Counted from the first letter of the stretch, positions 27,234 through 35,927 are shown. The stretch: DNA of 64,000 bases from an uncultured Collinsella sp. (GCA_900541175.1 UQIT01000011.1:1-64000), one strand, 5' to 3'. The notes: generated by a model not told the origin, from the letters alone. Made by a program: numbers and translations.

Positions 27234-28058
27234 TTAGGCAAGCACGCCAAAGTAAGCGCCGATGATGCCTACGACCATGGTGCAGAGGATCAGGACCATC
27301 GGGTTGATCTTCTTGGAGAGCAGCCAGTAGTAGAGCCAGAAGGCGGCCATACCGAGCATACCGGGCATGATGCCGTCCAGGATGTCCTGGAGAGTCTGGG
27401 CGGAGTCGCCCTGACCAATGGCGATGGGCAACGAAGCCCAGAACATGTCCTTGCTCATGGCGCCGACGACCATAACGCCGACAATGCCGACGCAGGCCAT
27501 GATCTTTTGCATCAGGCCGGTCTTCTGAGCCTCGTCGAGGAAGCCAATGCCTAGCTCATAACCCTTGATAGCGCCAAAGATACGAATCAGGAACGCCGGG
27601 ATGTTGTAGACGAGCAGGAAGGCGATGGGGCCAAAGACGTTGCCGGCCTGGCACAGGCTGATGCCCACGGCAGCGGCGACGACGCGCAGGGTGGACAGGA
27701 AGAAGGAGTCACCCAGGCCGGAAAGCGGACCCATGAGGGCGGCCTTGATGTCGTTGACGCTCTCGGGCTCAACCTCGCCACGAGCGACCTTTTCCTCCAT
27801 GGCCATCGCGATGCCGCCCACGAAGGGAGCGAGCTGCGGGGTGATGTTGAAGAATGCGCTGTGACGGTGCAAGGCCTCGGCGTAATCATCGGGACGGCCG
27901 GCATAGATCTTCTTGAGCATGTTGGCGACCATCAGGCAGAAGGCAATGTTCATCTGCTTGTAGTAGGTCCAGGAGAATTCCATGCCCAGGGCGCCGGTGT
28001 TCACGGCGCTCTTAATGAGGTCGGAGCGAGTAATCTGGTTCTCGGAATTAGAAGTCAT
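27234..28058 (-). CDS. PTS mannose-family IID subunit
   Basis: Membrane subunit of a mannose-family PTS permease. About 274 residues from 28058. Typical N-terminus RSDLIKSAVNTGALGMEFSWTYYKQMNIAF, the conserved FNITPQLAPFVGGIAMAMEE, and MGPLSGLGDSFFLSTLR. Three to four hydrophobic segments lie in the C-terminal half. The start overlaps the IIC end by 11 bases. GAAGGGGATGAGG provides the ribosome site. Confidence 0.92.
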   Translation of the reverse strand: MTSNSENQITRSDLIKSAVNTGALGMEFSWTYYKQMNIAFCLMVANMLKKIYAGRPDDYAEALHRHSAFFNITPQLAPFVGGIAMAMEEKVARGEVEPESVNDIKAALMGPLSGLGDSFFLSTLRVVAAAVGISLCQAGNVFGPIAFLLVYNIPAFLIRIFGAIKGYELGIGFLDEAQKTGLMQKIMACVGIVGVMVVGAMSKDMFWASLPIAIGQGDSAQTLQDILDGIMPGMLGMAAFWLYYWLLSKKINPMVLILCTMVVGIIGAYFGVLA

Positions 28059-28821
28059 CGTCCTCATCCCCTTCCACAGAAAGCTGGGACTGGGCGCCAC
28101 CAAGGCCCAGCAGGTCGTACTTGTCGATGCCGATGATGATTGCGATCAGGGCGACGCCGAGGACGGGCACGTTGGCATAGGAGCACAGCAGGAAGCCCAG
28201 GAAGTAGAACGGCACGAGCTGCTTGGTAAGCACCAGACGGCCGAGCATGGCGAAGCCCATGGCAGGCAGGATGTTGGCTGCGACGCCAAAGCCATCGAGG
28301 ACGAACGTCGGGATGAAGTCGAGCAGGCCCTGAACGGCGTCGGCACCCAGATAGAAGGAGACCGAGCACAGGATAAAGGCCAGGACGACAATCACGAGAC
28401 CGATAATCCAGTGCATAGCGTAGATACCCTTGAGGTTACCCTTGCTGGCAAAGACGTCGGCACGGTCGACCAGAAGGGGCATACCGGCGTTGACGACGTT
28501 CTTAATGGCCAGGCACAGAGTGGCGATGGGCATCGCGAGCGCGATAGCGGCCTCGGTGCTCTGACCCAGCTGAATAGCGAAGGCGCAGGCGAGCACACCG
28601 CCAATACACTCATCGGGCGGCACGTAAGCGCCGATGGAGATTGAACCCATGAAGAGCAGCTCGAGGCTCGCACCGATGGCGAGGCCGGACTGCAGGTCCC
28701 CGAGGACTATGCCGACGAGCGGGCACAGAACGATCGGGCGGAACGCATAGAGCGTACCGAGCTGATAATCGAGCTTACCGAAGGCAGCGATAAGTCCGAT
28801 GAGGATCGCTTGAACAAGCAT
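28048..28821 (-). CDS. PTS mannose-family IIC subunit
   Basis: Membrane subunit, about 257 residues, with six to seven helices. Family features are the start ILIGLIAAFGKLDYQLGTLY, LVGIVLGDLQSGLAIGASLELLFMGS, and PPDECIGG. The C-terminus ends in an acidic tail (SVEGDEDDDF). It follows a 294-base gap that carries a promoter. Confidence 0.92.
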   Translation of the reverse strand: MLVQAILIGLIAAFGKLDYQLGTLYAFRPIVLCPLVGIVLGDLQSGLAIGASLELLFMGSISIGAYVPPDECIGGVLACAFAIQLGQSTEAAIALAMPIATLCLAIKNVVNAGMPLLVDRADVFASKGNLKGIYAMHWIIGLVIVVLAFILCSVSFYLGADAVQGLLDFIPTFVLDGFGVAANILPAMGFAMLGRLVLTKQLVPFYFLGFLLCSYANVPVLGVALIAIIIGIDKYDLLGLGGAQSQLSVEGDEDDDF

Positions 28822-28967
28822 TGTTCCTCCCTTTGATCCCTCTTGGATCCGCGCGGCGATTCCCGACTTGTCAGCGCGCCCTTTTCCATGCCGACAATCG
28901 CCTAGACAGATCCAGCTTGTACCGGTGTGCTGTTAACACCTAAACCGGTGCAAATGATTTGATACCA

Positions 28968-29034
28968 ATTATATAGTCATGAGAAAACTATTTAATACCA
29001 ATCGCTCAACGGGCGTGTACTCCCGGTGAACGGT
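28968..29034 (-). promoter_or_regulatory. promoter and operator region of PTS IIC-IID
   Basis: On the minus strand TATAAT (28968-28973) overlaps TTGGTAT; a second TTGGTATTAA box is at 28995-29002. The CGGTGAACGGT box (29024-29034) starts exactly 51 bases from the -10, as at 26066-26132. The rest of the gap between IIB and IIC holds no gene. Confidence 0.62.
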
Positions 29035-29115
29035 AGATGGGGGTAACGGGTAAAGCGTTTATCCGGTACGCCCACGAATAGGGGCGGCGCCGTGCGCGCC
29101 GCCCGTGGTTCTCAA

Positions 29116-29598
29116 TTAGAGGGCGCTTAGGGCATCGACCTTGGGGTCGTCGGCCAGAGCGCGAATCTCGACCTCGACACCGCGGCCGACGAGCTCACGA
29201 ATGTCCTCTTCCTCGGCAGCAGTCACAAAGATCTGGCGGGAGATCTTACGGGCATCGGGACGCTGCTCGTCCTTGGACTTGGTGTTGCCCAGGTTGATGG
29301 AGGTAATCTGCGGGCAGCCGTCGACAAGCTGCTTGGCCTCGGCGATGCTGGCGACGCAGATGATCATCTTGTACTTATCGGTAACACCGGAGTTGATGGC
29401 CTCGATGGCGTGCTCCATGTCCTTGATGACGAGCTTGACGTTGGCCGGCTTTCCCATCTTGAGCGTAGTCTTCCAGACGGGATCGTTGGCAACCTTGTCG
29501 CCAACGCAGAAGATGCAGTCAGAACCCAAGCCCTGGACCCAAGAGACGGCCACCTGGCCATGAAGCAGACGATGGTCGACGCGAAGCAGTTGAATCAT
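29116..29598 (-). CDS. PTS mannose-family IIB subunit
   Basis: A 160-residue cytoplasmic phosphotransfer protein. The phospho-histidine is in RVDHRLLHGQVAVSW (His near 15). Sorbose/mannose IIB fold. It receives phosphate from the IIA encoded just upstream and passes it to the sugar moiety on IIC-IID. Confidence 0.92.
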   Translation of the reverse strand: MIQLLRVDHRLLHGQVAVSWVQGLGSDCIFCVGDKVANDPVWKTTLKMGKPANVKLVIKDMEHAIEAINSGVTDKYKMIICVASIAEAKQLVDGCPQITSINLGNTKSKDEQRPDARKISRQIFVTAAEEEDIRELVGRGVEVEIRALADDPKVDALSAL

Positions 29599-29655
29599 GA
29601 TTGACCCCCAAAGGTCTCATGCCGGAAACCCGGCCCCATTAATAGCAGGCGGTGA

Positions 29656-30075
29656 CTAGAACTCTTCCTCGTCATCCGCATCGGTCAGCAGGTCGTTGAC
29701 AAACTTGACGCGCGTGTCGTCAGCCGCGAGGATCTCGCGGATAACCTGATCGGCGGGAGCCTCCTGGTCCGAAAAGAGCAGCTGGATCAGCAGCGGCAGA
29801 TTCATGTTGGCAACCAGGTAGGTGTTGGGGCGCGTCTGGACGATCTTGGTGAACTCGTTGTTGACGCTGCCGCCAAACAGGTCGGTGCACACGATTACGT
29901 CGTCGGCGGGGTCGAAGGTCGCCAGGAGCTTGGCGGCCTCCTCGGCGACATCGGTGCGGCCGTCGACAAACATCGACAGGTCGTGGACGTTATCGCGCGC
30001 GCCCGAGAGCAGCTCGGTACTCTCCTTGATGCCGGTCGCAAAATGCGCGTGGCTGGCGAAGATGTATTGCCTCAT
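29656..30075 (-). CDS. PTS mannose-family IIA subunit
   Basis: A 139-residue IIA of the mannose superfamily. The phospho-histidine is His9 or so in FASHAHFATGIKESTELL. TDLFGGSVNNEF is the conserved second motif. The start at 30075 has GGGGGAAA upstream. It follows deglycase copy 2 by 21 bases, so deglycase, IIA and IIB are probably one transcript. Confidence 0.9.
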   Translation of the reverse strand: MRQYIFASHAHFATGIKESTELLSGARDNVHDLSMFVDGRTDVAEEAAKLLATFDPADDVIVCTDLFGGSVNNEFTKIVQTRPNTYLVANMNLPLLIQLLFSDQEAPADQVIREILAADDTRVKFVNDLLTDADDEEEF

Positions 30076-30096
30076 TGCGGTTTCCCCCAAATGAAA

Positions 30097-31158
30097 TTAG
30101 TAGTCGAACTGGTGGTAGTAGCGGCGGTACTTGAGGTTGTGCTTGGTGACCAGCTCGTAGTTGCGCGCGAGGCGGTCGGTGGTCAGCACGGACAGGATCC
30201 AGGGGGACACGATGACGCGGAAGTCGTCGTCCAGGCCCGGGATCGCGTACTCGGCGGTGTCGATGATGACGTAGTCCTCGTCGCCGGTCACGCCGCTGGT
30301 GAGGAAGGCGCGGACGCGCTCGTCGAGGGCGCGGCACTCGTCCTCTCCCATGAACAGGAACACCGGGACGCCGGGCTCGAGCAGCTCGAGCGTGCCGTGG
30401 AAGAAGTCGTGCGAGGTGATGTGGCGGATGCGCTTCCACTGCATCTCCTCGAGCAGGCACATGGAGTACAGGATGGTCTCGCCCCACAGCGCGCCCGAGC
30501 CGATGAACATGGTGTAGTCGGCCAGCGCGTACTTCCTGGCGAGCTCCTCGGCGCGCGGCTCGAAGCGCTTGCGGATGTCGAGCATGTCCTTCCAGACGTC
30601 CTTCGTCTGCTCGATGAACAGGTCGAACTTGGGGAAGCAGCCGCGGCGGTTGAGCAGGCGCAGGCCGAAGCAGTCGGCGAGGTAGTAGCCCTTCTCGCAG
30701 CCGCCGGCGCCGTGGTCGGAGGCCATCATGACGCAGTTCTCGGCGCCCACGGCCTGCCCGATCTTGCCCTCGGGGTTGGTCATGGCGAAGACGCGCACGC
30801 CCATCTCCCTCATCTTGCCGACGGCCTCGAGCACCTCGGGGGTGGTGCCGGACTCGGAGGCGGTCAGCACGACGGACCTGTCGGTCATGCGCTTGTGGCC
30901 CATGACGTTCCACTCGGCGGCGTGGATCAGGTAGACCTCGAGGTCGCGGTCGCCGAACTTGTTCATGAGGTACTCGAGCTGCATGAACTCGTCCCAGGTG
31001 CCGCCGACGCCCATCAGGAAGACGGCGTCGTAGCCCTCCTCGTGCACGCGGTCGGCCAGGGCGGTCATCCGCTTGCCGGCCTCGTAGACGTTCCTGCCGT
31101 CCTCGAGGTAGCCCTCCTGGTCGAAGTGCATGATCTCGATCTTCTCGGTCTCCTTCAT
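30097..31158 (-). CDS. SIS-domain deglycase (FrlB/Gfr-like), copy 2
   Basis: The same 353-residue protein as at 24947-26008, with the same DNA sequence throughout. Identity stops at the stop codon on one side (base before differs: A versus C) and at the ATG on the other (next base T versus G). In Salmonella gfr loci two different deglycases (for glucoselysine- and fructoselysine-6-phosphate) accompany one mannose-family PTS; here the two slots hold one sequence. GGAGCGGGAATG context provides the ribosome site. It heads a unit with IIA and IIB. Confidence 0.8.
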   Translation of the reverse strand: MKETEKIEIMHFDQEGYLEDGRNVYEAGKRMTALADRVHEEGYDAVFLMGVGGTWDEFMQLEYLMNKFGDRDLEVYLIHAAEWNVMGHKRMTDRSVVLTASESGTTPEVLEAVGKMREMGVRVFAMTNPEGKIGQAVGAENCVMMASDHGAGGCEKGYYLADCFGLRLLNRRGCFPKFDLFIEQTKDVWKDMLDIRKRFEPRAEELARKYALADYTMFIGSGALWGETILYSMCLLEEMQWKRIRHITSHDFFHGTLELLEPGVPVFLFMGEDECRALDERVRAFLTSGVTGDEDYVIIDTAEYAIPGLDDDFRVIVSPWILSVLTTDRLARNYELVTKHNLKYRRYYHQFDY

Positions 31159-31290
31159 TCCCGCTCCTTTCACGAGCAGTTTGAATTGTCGCACGGAATG
31201 AACGGGCTTGCCGCCCCGTCGCACCGCTTAACCTTGTGGACATCTTGGCCCCAAGCTCAACAATTCAAAGGTTCTTAATACCAGTGAACG

Positions 31291-31373
31291 ATTACAGGTT
31301 AGCCGTTTTTAATACCGATTTTTTGATTTCATCCTCCCCTCTCGGTAGACGGTCAGTTTTTGCCGTTCATCGG
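31291..31373 (-). promoter_or_regulatory. promoter and operator region of deglycase copy 2
   Basis: A TGTAAT (minus strand, 31291-31296) is a weaker -10 candidate. TTGGTAT-like boxes are at 31278-31284 (CTGGTATT on the minus strand) and 31312-31319. The CGGTAGACGGT box (31343-31353) is followed by an inverted relative, GCCGTTCATCG (31362-31372). Confidence 0.5.
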
Positions 31374-31392
31374 TCATGCGACACATGTCCGT

Positions 31393-31428
31393 AAAAAAAT
31401 GAGCACCCCGCCGTGCACGAGGATGCTC
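31393..31428 (-). terminator. terminator of the GntR pair
   Basis: GAGCACC and GGATGCTC flank the hairpin; on the minus strand the stem is followed by ATTTTTTTAC. It separates the regulators from the catabolic genes. Confidence 0.7.
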
Positions 31429-31434
31429 TAGACG

Positions 31435-32148
31435 CTAATAGTTGTAGGTATATCCGCCGGCATCACCGCGGGTAAAAGACTTGGCATGCTCGATTGCCTG
31501 CCCACTCGAGTCATAGGTCAGGCCTTCCAGCACGAGCGCCAGATCGCCCGGCTCAAGATTGAGCAAACTCGCATCGCGTGCGCCCAGCGCCTCGATATCG
31601 AGTTTCTCTACCGACTGATCTGGCTTGCGTCCCAACATATCGTAGGTCTCGAACAGGCTGAAGACCGAAATGTCCACGTCTTCGATGCCCGGAAACAGCA
31701 GGCACGGAATCAGTGTCATCTCGATCGATACGGGCTCACCATCGATGCAGTTGAGGCGGCGCACCGAGTAAAGCAGATCGTCCTCGGCGATGCCAAACAA
31801 GTCGGCATAATACGGGCCGGCGTAGCGTTTGGAGCGCGCCAGGATGCGCACCGACGGCGTCGCGCCCGATGCCAAAACCGACTGGCGGAAGCCGCCCTTG
31901 CGTTCGTGCTCGTCAAACCACTTGTGTCCCACAAAGGCGCCTTTGCCCTGCACGCGACGAATCTGGCCACTTTTGACCAGCTCGTCCATGGCGCTTCGGA
32001 TTGTCAGGCGTGTCGTGCCAAACTCCTCGGCCAGCTCGTTTTCGGACGGAATCATCGAGCCCGTCGGGTAGTCGCCGCGCTCGATTCGCTCCGCAATGCA
32101 GCGGCGAATTTGTTTGTAAACCGGCAAGTCTTCTACTGCATCAGCCAT
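31435..32148 (-). CDS. GntR-family regulator (HutC/UTRA type), first
   Basis: A 237-residue repressor or activator. Winged helix at 10-80 (PVYKQIRRCIAERIERGDYP, ELAEEFGTTRLTIRSAMDEL) and a UTRA ligand domain (about 95-230). UTRA domains bind small sugar phosphates or amino-acid conjugates, which fits control of the adjacent Amadori locus. Its first 16 bases overlap the end of the second GntR gene. Confidence 0.88.
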   Translation of the reverse strand: MADAVEDLPVYKQIRRCIAERIERGDYPTGSMIPSENELAEEFGTTRLTIRSAMDELVKSGQIRRVQGKGAFVGHKWFDEHERKGGFRQSVLASGATPSVRILARSKRYAGPYYADLFGIAEDDLLYSVRRLNCIDGEPVSIEMTLIPCLLFPGIEDVDISVFSLFETYDMLGRKPDQSVEKLDIEALGARDASLLNLEPGDLALVLEGLTYDSSGQAIEHAKSFTRGDAGGYTYNY

Positions 32149-32906
32149 TCGACACCCACCTTCGTCGCAACGCCGTCTGCCTCGCCGTTATCGGCAAAAC
32201 GATACTTGGTCGGCAGAATCACGGACTTGCAATACTCGACAAAGCCATCGGTCTCGTCGCGCTCGTGCGAAGCCTTGTAAAACACCGGCGTGCCCTCCTG
32301 AGCATTCAGCAACTTGGCCTCGTCGGCGTTCAGACGGCTGATGGAAATATGCTCCTTGCCGTGCGTCACATGGACATTCCCCTCCTTGAGCAAAACGTCG
32401 TAGAGGCTTTCCTGCTCAAAATCGTGATCGGGAAGCGAGGGGCACAAAGACAGATTGACGTAAGCCGTCTCGATCGATGCCGGGGAACCGTTGACCACAC
32501 GCACGCGCCGAATGCAGAAGAGCGGCATGCCCAGGTCGATCTGGGCTTTTTGGGCAAGATCGATATCGGCATACACGACCTTGGACCAAACCAGGCGCGC
32601 GGTCGACTTTGAGCCAACCCTCTCCACCGCCTGCGTATAGTTCCATGTTTCCTGAAAGATGTTCAGCGGTTTGGGAGGACACACATAGGTGCCCGAACCG
32701 CGGCGGCTTTCCAAAGTTCCGCACGAAATAAGGCGCGTGATCGCAGCACGCAACGCCGTGCGCGACACGCCCAGCTCTTCACAGAGCACACGCTCGGCGG
32801 GCAGCCGGTCGCCACTCTGCAGGTCATAATGTTTGATATACCAAAGAATGCCCTCAAAGGCGCGGTCTTTGGGCGGAATCGCATATGGTTCACTCGACAT
32901 GGGCAA
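32133..32906 (-). CDS. GntR-family regulator (HutC/UTRA type), second
   Basis: A 257-residue paralogue of the preceding gene, transcribed first. DNA-binding domain at about 15-85 (DRAFEGILWYIKHYDLQSG, LCEELGVSRTALRAAITRL), UTRA domain after residue 105. Two HutC-type regulators in overlapping reading frames suggest either a heteromer or control by two related ligands (for example fructoselysine and glucoselysine phosphates). That is inference. Confidence 0.88.
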   Translation of the reverse strand: MPMSSEPYAIPPKDRAFEGILWYIKHYDLQSGDRLPAERVLCEELGVSRTALRAAITRLISCGTLESRRGSGTYVCPPKPLNIFQETWNYTQAVERVGSKSTARLVWSKVVYADIDLAQKAQIDLGMPLFCIRRVRVVNGSPASIETAYVNLSLCPSLPDHDFEQESLYDVLLKEGNVHVTHGKEHISISRLNADEAKLLNAQEGTPVFYKASHERDETDGFVEYCKSVILPTKYRFADNGEADGVATKVGVEWLMQ

Positions 32907-32935
32907 GACTCCTCAACTGCTTGATGCTGCAGGAA

Positions 32936-33427
32936 TCATTGCTCCGGACGCCCCATGGCGTCGAAGGCTTCTTTGATCTGCTCCGCAACGTTCCGATACG
33001 ACCGATATAGGCCGGAGTCTCGCTTGACTTCGCCCGCGGTCACCGGAATCTCAAGCTTCGAAATCTCATCCTTGCCGGTTTGCACGACAACGATGACACC
33101 CATACCAAGGCACATATTACGCTTGGCAGCGTTGTTTTTGGTAGCCTGAGCTGGATTAATCAAAATCTGCTGAGCCAGTTCGCGTTTGCTGAGCTCCGGC
33201 ACATCCTCGGGATTTCCGGTCTCGGCAATCTCGCACTGCAGCACATCCGCATAGTCAAAAATCTTCGGCTCGCCGCCGCGCTGATGCACGGCCCACTTGC
33301 GGCGCGTGGCGTCCTGGTAGATAGCCGGCAAAAATGTAAACCGCGGCGGGTCCAAAATCGTATCCGTGATGGTAAACACATCGGGATCAAAGGCATCCTG
33401 CGGGTTTTTCTTCTTGAACAGCCCCAT
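32936..33427 (-). CDS. conserved hypothetical protein
   Basis: About 163 residues, no family recognised. GGGAGG precedes the start at 33427. N-terminus MGLFKKKNPQDAFDPDVFTI; a central hydrophobic strand (CLGMGVIVVVQTG) and otherwise soluble, mixed composition without a signal peptide. The pattern FDYADVLQCEI resembles small membrane-associated proteins with a PH-like domain, but this is weak. It is probably not part of the GntR unit. Confidence 0.5.
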   Translation of the reverse strand: MGLFKKKNPQDAFDPDVFTITDTILDPPRFTFLPAIYQDATRRKWAVHQRGGEPKIFDYADVLQCEIAETGNPEDVPELSKRELAQQILINPAQATKNNAAKRNMCLGMGVIVVVQTGKDEISKLEIPVTAGEVKRDSGLYRSYRNVAEQIKEAFDAMGRPEQ

Positions 33428-33548
33428 ATCAGCCTCCCGTACTAGCATTAAACAACTCATGCTGAATATAGCACCAATTTCAAGCCACTGCTTTATCGCA
33501 TCGGCGCGCGGCGTCTATGGCTCGCCCAGCGGAAGAGTTCACGGACGA

Positions 33549-33621
33549 GGGCCGGAGTGCCTGCCTTGTTTTGAGAAGTGGGCTCCGCGAACTTCTCAAA
33601 ACAAGGCAGGCACCCCGGCCC
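33549..33621. repeat. 31-bp near-perfect inverted repeat
   Basis: Arms at 33549-33579 and 33591-33621 pair with a single mismatch around an 11-nt loop, GGGCTCCGCGA. The arm contains GTGCCTGCC, like the loop of the palindrome at 19668. There is no T-run. It lies in the gap before the LacI stop codon. Confidence 0.75.
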
Positions 33622-33675
33622 CGCCGGCAAATAGCAGACACTCCGCATGCAATCTATGCAAACAAACAAGTACGT

Positions 33676-34704
33676 TTAGCTACATTCGGTAAGTTCGAGC
33701 ACGCTGCCCTTAACGATAAGCGCCGGCTCCAGGACGACCTCTTCGGCACGCCTGCCGCCCCTACCGGCAAGACGCTTGGACATGCAGCCAAAAGCATGCT
33801 CCGCAAGGACACCAGGATCCTGCTCAATCGCGGTCAGCGCCGGCTCAAAGAGAACGTCGGCCGCCGAGTTGTCATAGCTCACCACCGAGATATCGCCCGG
33901 GATGCTCTTCCCCATCTCGTGCAAGCGCTTGAGCAGACCGAGGGCGATGTTATCCGAACTTGCGAACACAGCGGTGGCATCAGTTGCGAGCACCGCCTCC
34001 GAGGCCTCGTAGGCACTCGGAATGTAGTACTCGCTCTCAAACTCCAAACGTGCGTCGATAGGCAGGCCAACCTCGCGCAGCGCGCGCTCATAGCCGGCAA
34101 GTCGCTTACGCCCCGTATTGGAACGGCGCGCGTTAACCAAGCAGGCAATGCGACGGTGACCCTGCTCGATCAGATAGCGAGTGGCCATGTAGCCACCCAT
34201 CTCGTGGTCGAACATCACTTTGTCGCACTCGAGCCCCTCAATGGCACGGTCGACCATCACGGCAGGGATAGGCAGATGGCTGACTTCTTCGCGCAGGGCG
34301 CGGTCGTCGGAGAACTCGTCGCCCACAACCAGGAAGACACCATCAACGCCGCGCGTTACCAGCTGGCGCAGCAGCTCCAGATCGTCGTCGGCACTTCCAC
34401 CCGAGCTGGTAATGAAGAGCGCATAGCCGTCCTCGCGGCAGCGCTTTTCCAGGCTACCGGCGAGCGAGGCAAAAAAGCGGCTCTCGATGTTAGGGACGAT
34501 AAGGCCCAGCGTGCGCGACTCGCGCATGACCAGGCTACGCGCAATCTGATTAGGAACATAGTGGTTGCGCGCCGCAACCTCCTTGATGAGCTTGCGGTTT
34601 TCTTCCGAGATGCGACAGGGCCGATTATTGAGAACAAGCGAGACCGACGAGGGGGAAAGCCCCACCTCCTGGGCAATCTGCTTGAGGGTGACTTTGTTGG
34701 CCAT
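33676..34704 (-). CDS. LacI-family transcriptional regulator
   Basis: About 342 residues. Helix-turn-helix and hinge at 3-60 (VTLKQIAQEVGLSPSSVSLVLNNRPCRIS), then a periplasmic-binding-like ligand domain (GLIVPNIESRFFASLAGSLE onward). The start at 34704 has AAGGAG upstream; the frame continues much further upstream through murB on the other strand and that part is spurious. The ligand is not evident. It has a CGGTAGACGGC box and a TTGGTA sequence in its own promoter, like the Amadori genes, so it may share their control or be their regulator. Confidence 0.88.
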   Translation of the reverse strand: MANKVTLKQIAQEVGLSPSSVSLVLNNRPCRISEENRKLIKEVAARNHYVPNQIARSLVMRESRTLGLIVPNIESRFFASLAGSLEKRCREDGYALFITSSGGSADDDLELLRQLVTRGVDGVFLVVGDEFSDDRALREEVSHLPIPAVMVDRAIEGLECDKVMFDHEMGGYMATRYLIEQGHRRIACLVNARRSNTGRKRLAGYERALREVGLPIDARLEFESEYYIPSAYEASEAVLATDATAVFASSDNIALGLLKRLHEMGKSIPGDISVVSYDNSAADVLFEPALTAIEQDPGVLAEHAFGCMSKRLAGRGGRRAEEVVLEPALIVKGSVLELTECS

Positions 34705-34739
34705 CTCGCTCCTTCCAGGTTTACGCGCAATCTCTTGAA

Positions 34740-34797
34740 AGTATAGCGACCGCCCCTCTACCTCGGTGATAAACACTTTACCAATCCGGTAGACGGC
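34740..34797 (-). promoter_or_regulatory. lacI-type gene promoter with shared box
   Basis: On the minus strand TATACT (34740-34745) is the -10. CGGTAGACGGC (34787-34797; coding strand GCCGTCTACCG) and a neighbouring TTGGTAAA match the boxes of the PTS/deglycase promoters, here 42 bases from the -10. Confidence 0.45.
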
Positions 34798-34887
34798 TGT
34801 TTTATCGCCGCCAGCGCACCAAATCCGTCCGGGTGGGGTATATTGCAATCGATTGATGACAACGACCACCAAAAGGCGGATATTCGT

Positions 34888-35850
34888 ATGCACGAGAACG
34901 ACTTTTTTAACGAGGACCTGCTGTGCGCGCTTGCTGGCGTTGCCGGCGAGGACAACGTGCTGATGAGCGAGCCCATGCGCGAGCACACCACGTTTAAGAT
35001 CGGCGGCCCGGCCGACGTCTTTGTCACGCCCGATACCGAGCAGGGCCTCGTCGCCACGCTCGACACCTGTTATCGCTGCGACCTGCCGCTCACCATCGTG
35101 GGCAACGGCTCCGACCTGCTCGTCGGCGACAAGGGTATCCGCGGCGTCGTCGTGGCGTTGGGCGAAGGCCTCTCCGACATTACGGTCGACGGTACGCACG
35201 TCACGGCGGCGGCCGGCGCCTTGCTTTCCGATGTCGCCGCGGCGGCAGCCGAGGCCGGTCTCACCGGCATGGAGCCCATCTCGGGCATCCCCGGATCGGT
35301 CGGCGGCGCCTGCTACATGAACGCCGGCGCCTACGGTGCCTGCATGGCAGACGTGCTGGAGTCTGTGCGCGTCTACAAGCCCGCCCGCATGCTCGACGAC
35401 GGCACCCGCGGCAGCGGCAACATCATCGAGTTCGATGTCGATGAGCTCAACCTGGGCTATCGCAAGAGTCGCATCGCCGACGACGGCTTTATCGTTCTTT
35501 CTGCCACCTTCAACCTCGCACCGGGCAACGCCGCGATGATCAAGGCCGACATGGACGACTACCGCCAGCGCCGCGAGGACAAGCAGCCGCTCGACATGCC
35601 GAGTGCCGGCTCCACCTTCAAGCGCCCCGAGGGTTACTTTGCCGGCAAGCTCATCATGGATGCCGGCCTGCGAGGACACGCCGTTGGCGGCGCGCAGGTA
35701 AGCGAAAAGCACTGCGGTTTTATCGTCAACGCCAACCACGCCACCGCCGCCGACGTTGACGAACTCATCCGCCACATCCAAACAACCGTCAAAGGCCAAT
35801 TCGACGTAGACCTAGAACCCGAAGTCCACCGAGTAGGCGAATTTTTATAA
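34888..35850 (+). CDS. murB: UDP-N-acetylenolpyruvoylglucosamine reductase
   Basis: FAD/NADPH enzyme that completes UDP-MurNAc in peptidoglycan synthesis. About 320 residues from ATG 34888 (AAGGCGG upstream). FAD motifs TTFKIGGPADVFVTP and VGNGSDLLVGDKG; the substrate region GMEPISGIPGSVGGACYMNAGAYG; catalytic Ser in PSAGSTFKRPEGYFAGKLI; C-terminal Glu in DLEPEVHRVG. Type IIa/IIb cannot be decided by eye. Confidence 0.95.
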   Translation: MHENDFFNEDLLCALAGVAGEDNVLMSEPMREHTTFKIGGPADVFVTPDTEQGLVATLDTCYRCDLPLTIVGNGSDLLVGDKGIRGVVVALGEGLSDITVDGTHVTAAAGALLSDVAAAAAEAGLTGMEPISGIPGSVGGACYMNAGAYGACMADVLESVRVYKPARMLDDGTRGSGNIIEFDVDELNLGYRKSRIADDGFIVLSATFNLAPGNAAMIKADMDDYRQRREDKQPLDMPSAGSTFKRPEGYFAGKLIMDAGLRGHAVGGAQVSEKHCGFIVNANHATAADVDELIRHIQTTVKGQFDVDLEPEVHRVGEFL

Positions 35851-35878
35851 AAAGAAGGCCCCGAAAGGGGCCTTCATC
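35851..35878 (+). terminator. terminator of murB
   Basis: AAGGCCCC, loop GAAA, GGGGCCTT then TCATCATATTC. Short but stable stem directly after the stop codon. Confidence 0.8.
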
Positions 35879-35927
35879 ATATTCATTCAGATAACCCAGT
35901 CCGGTGTGTCGCGCCCCAAACCCGAGA

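Noticed and set aside
29983..31278. Long plus-strand frames over both deglycase copies
   Set aside because: Leu/Val/His-rich shadow translations of the deglycase coding strand, present in both copies because the DNA is identical.
33676..35799. A single 707-residue LacI-type protein
   Set aside because: The first 365 residues are the antisense of murB. The real start is at 34704, with a good ribosome site and the family N-terminus.
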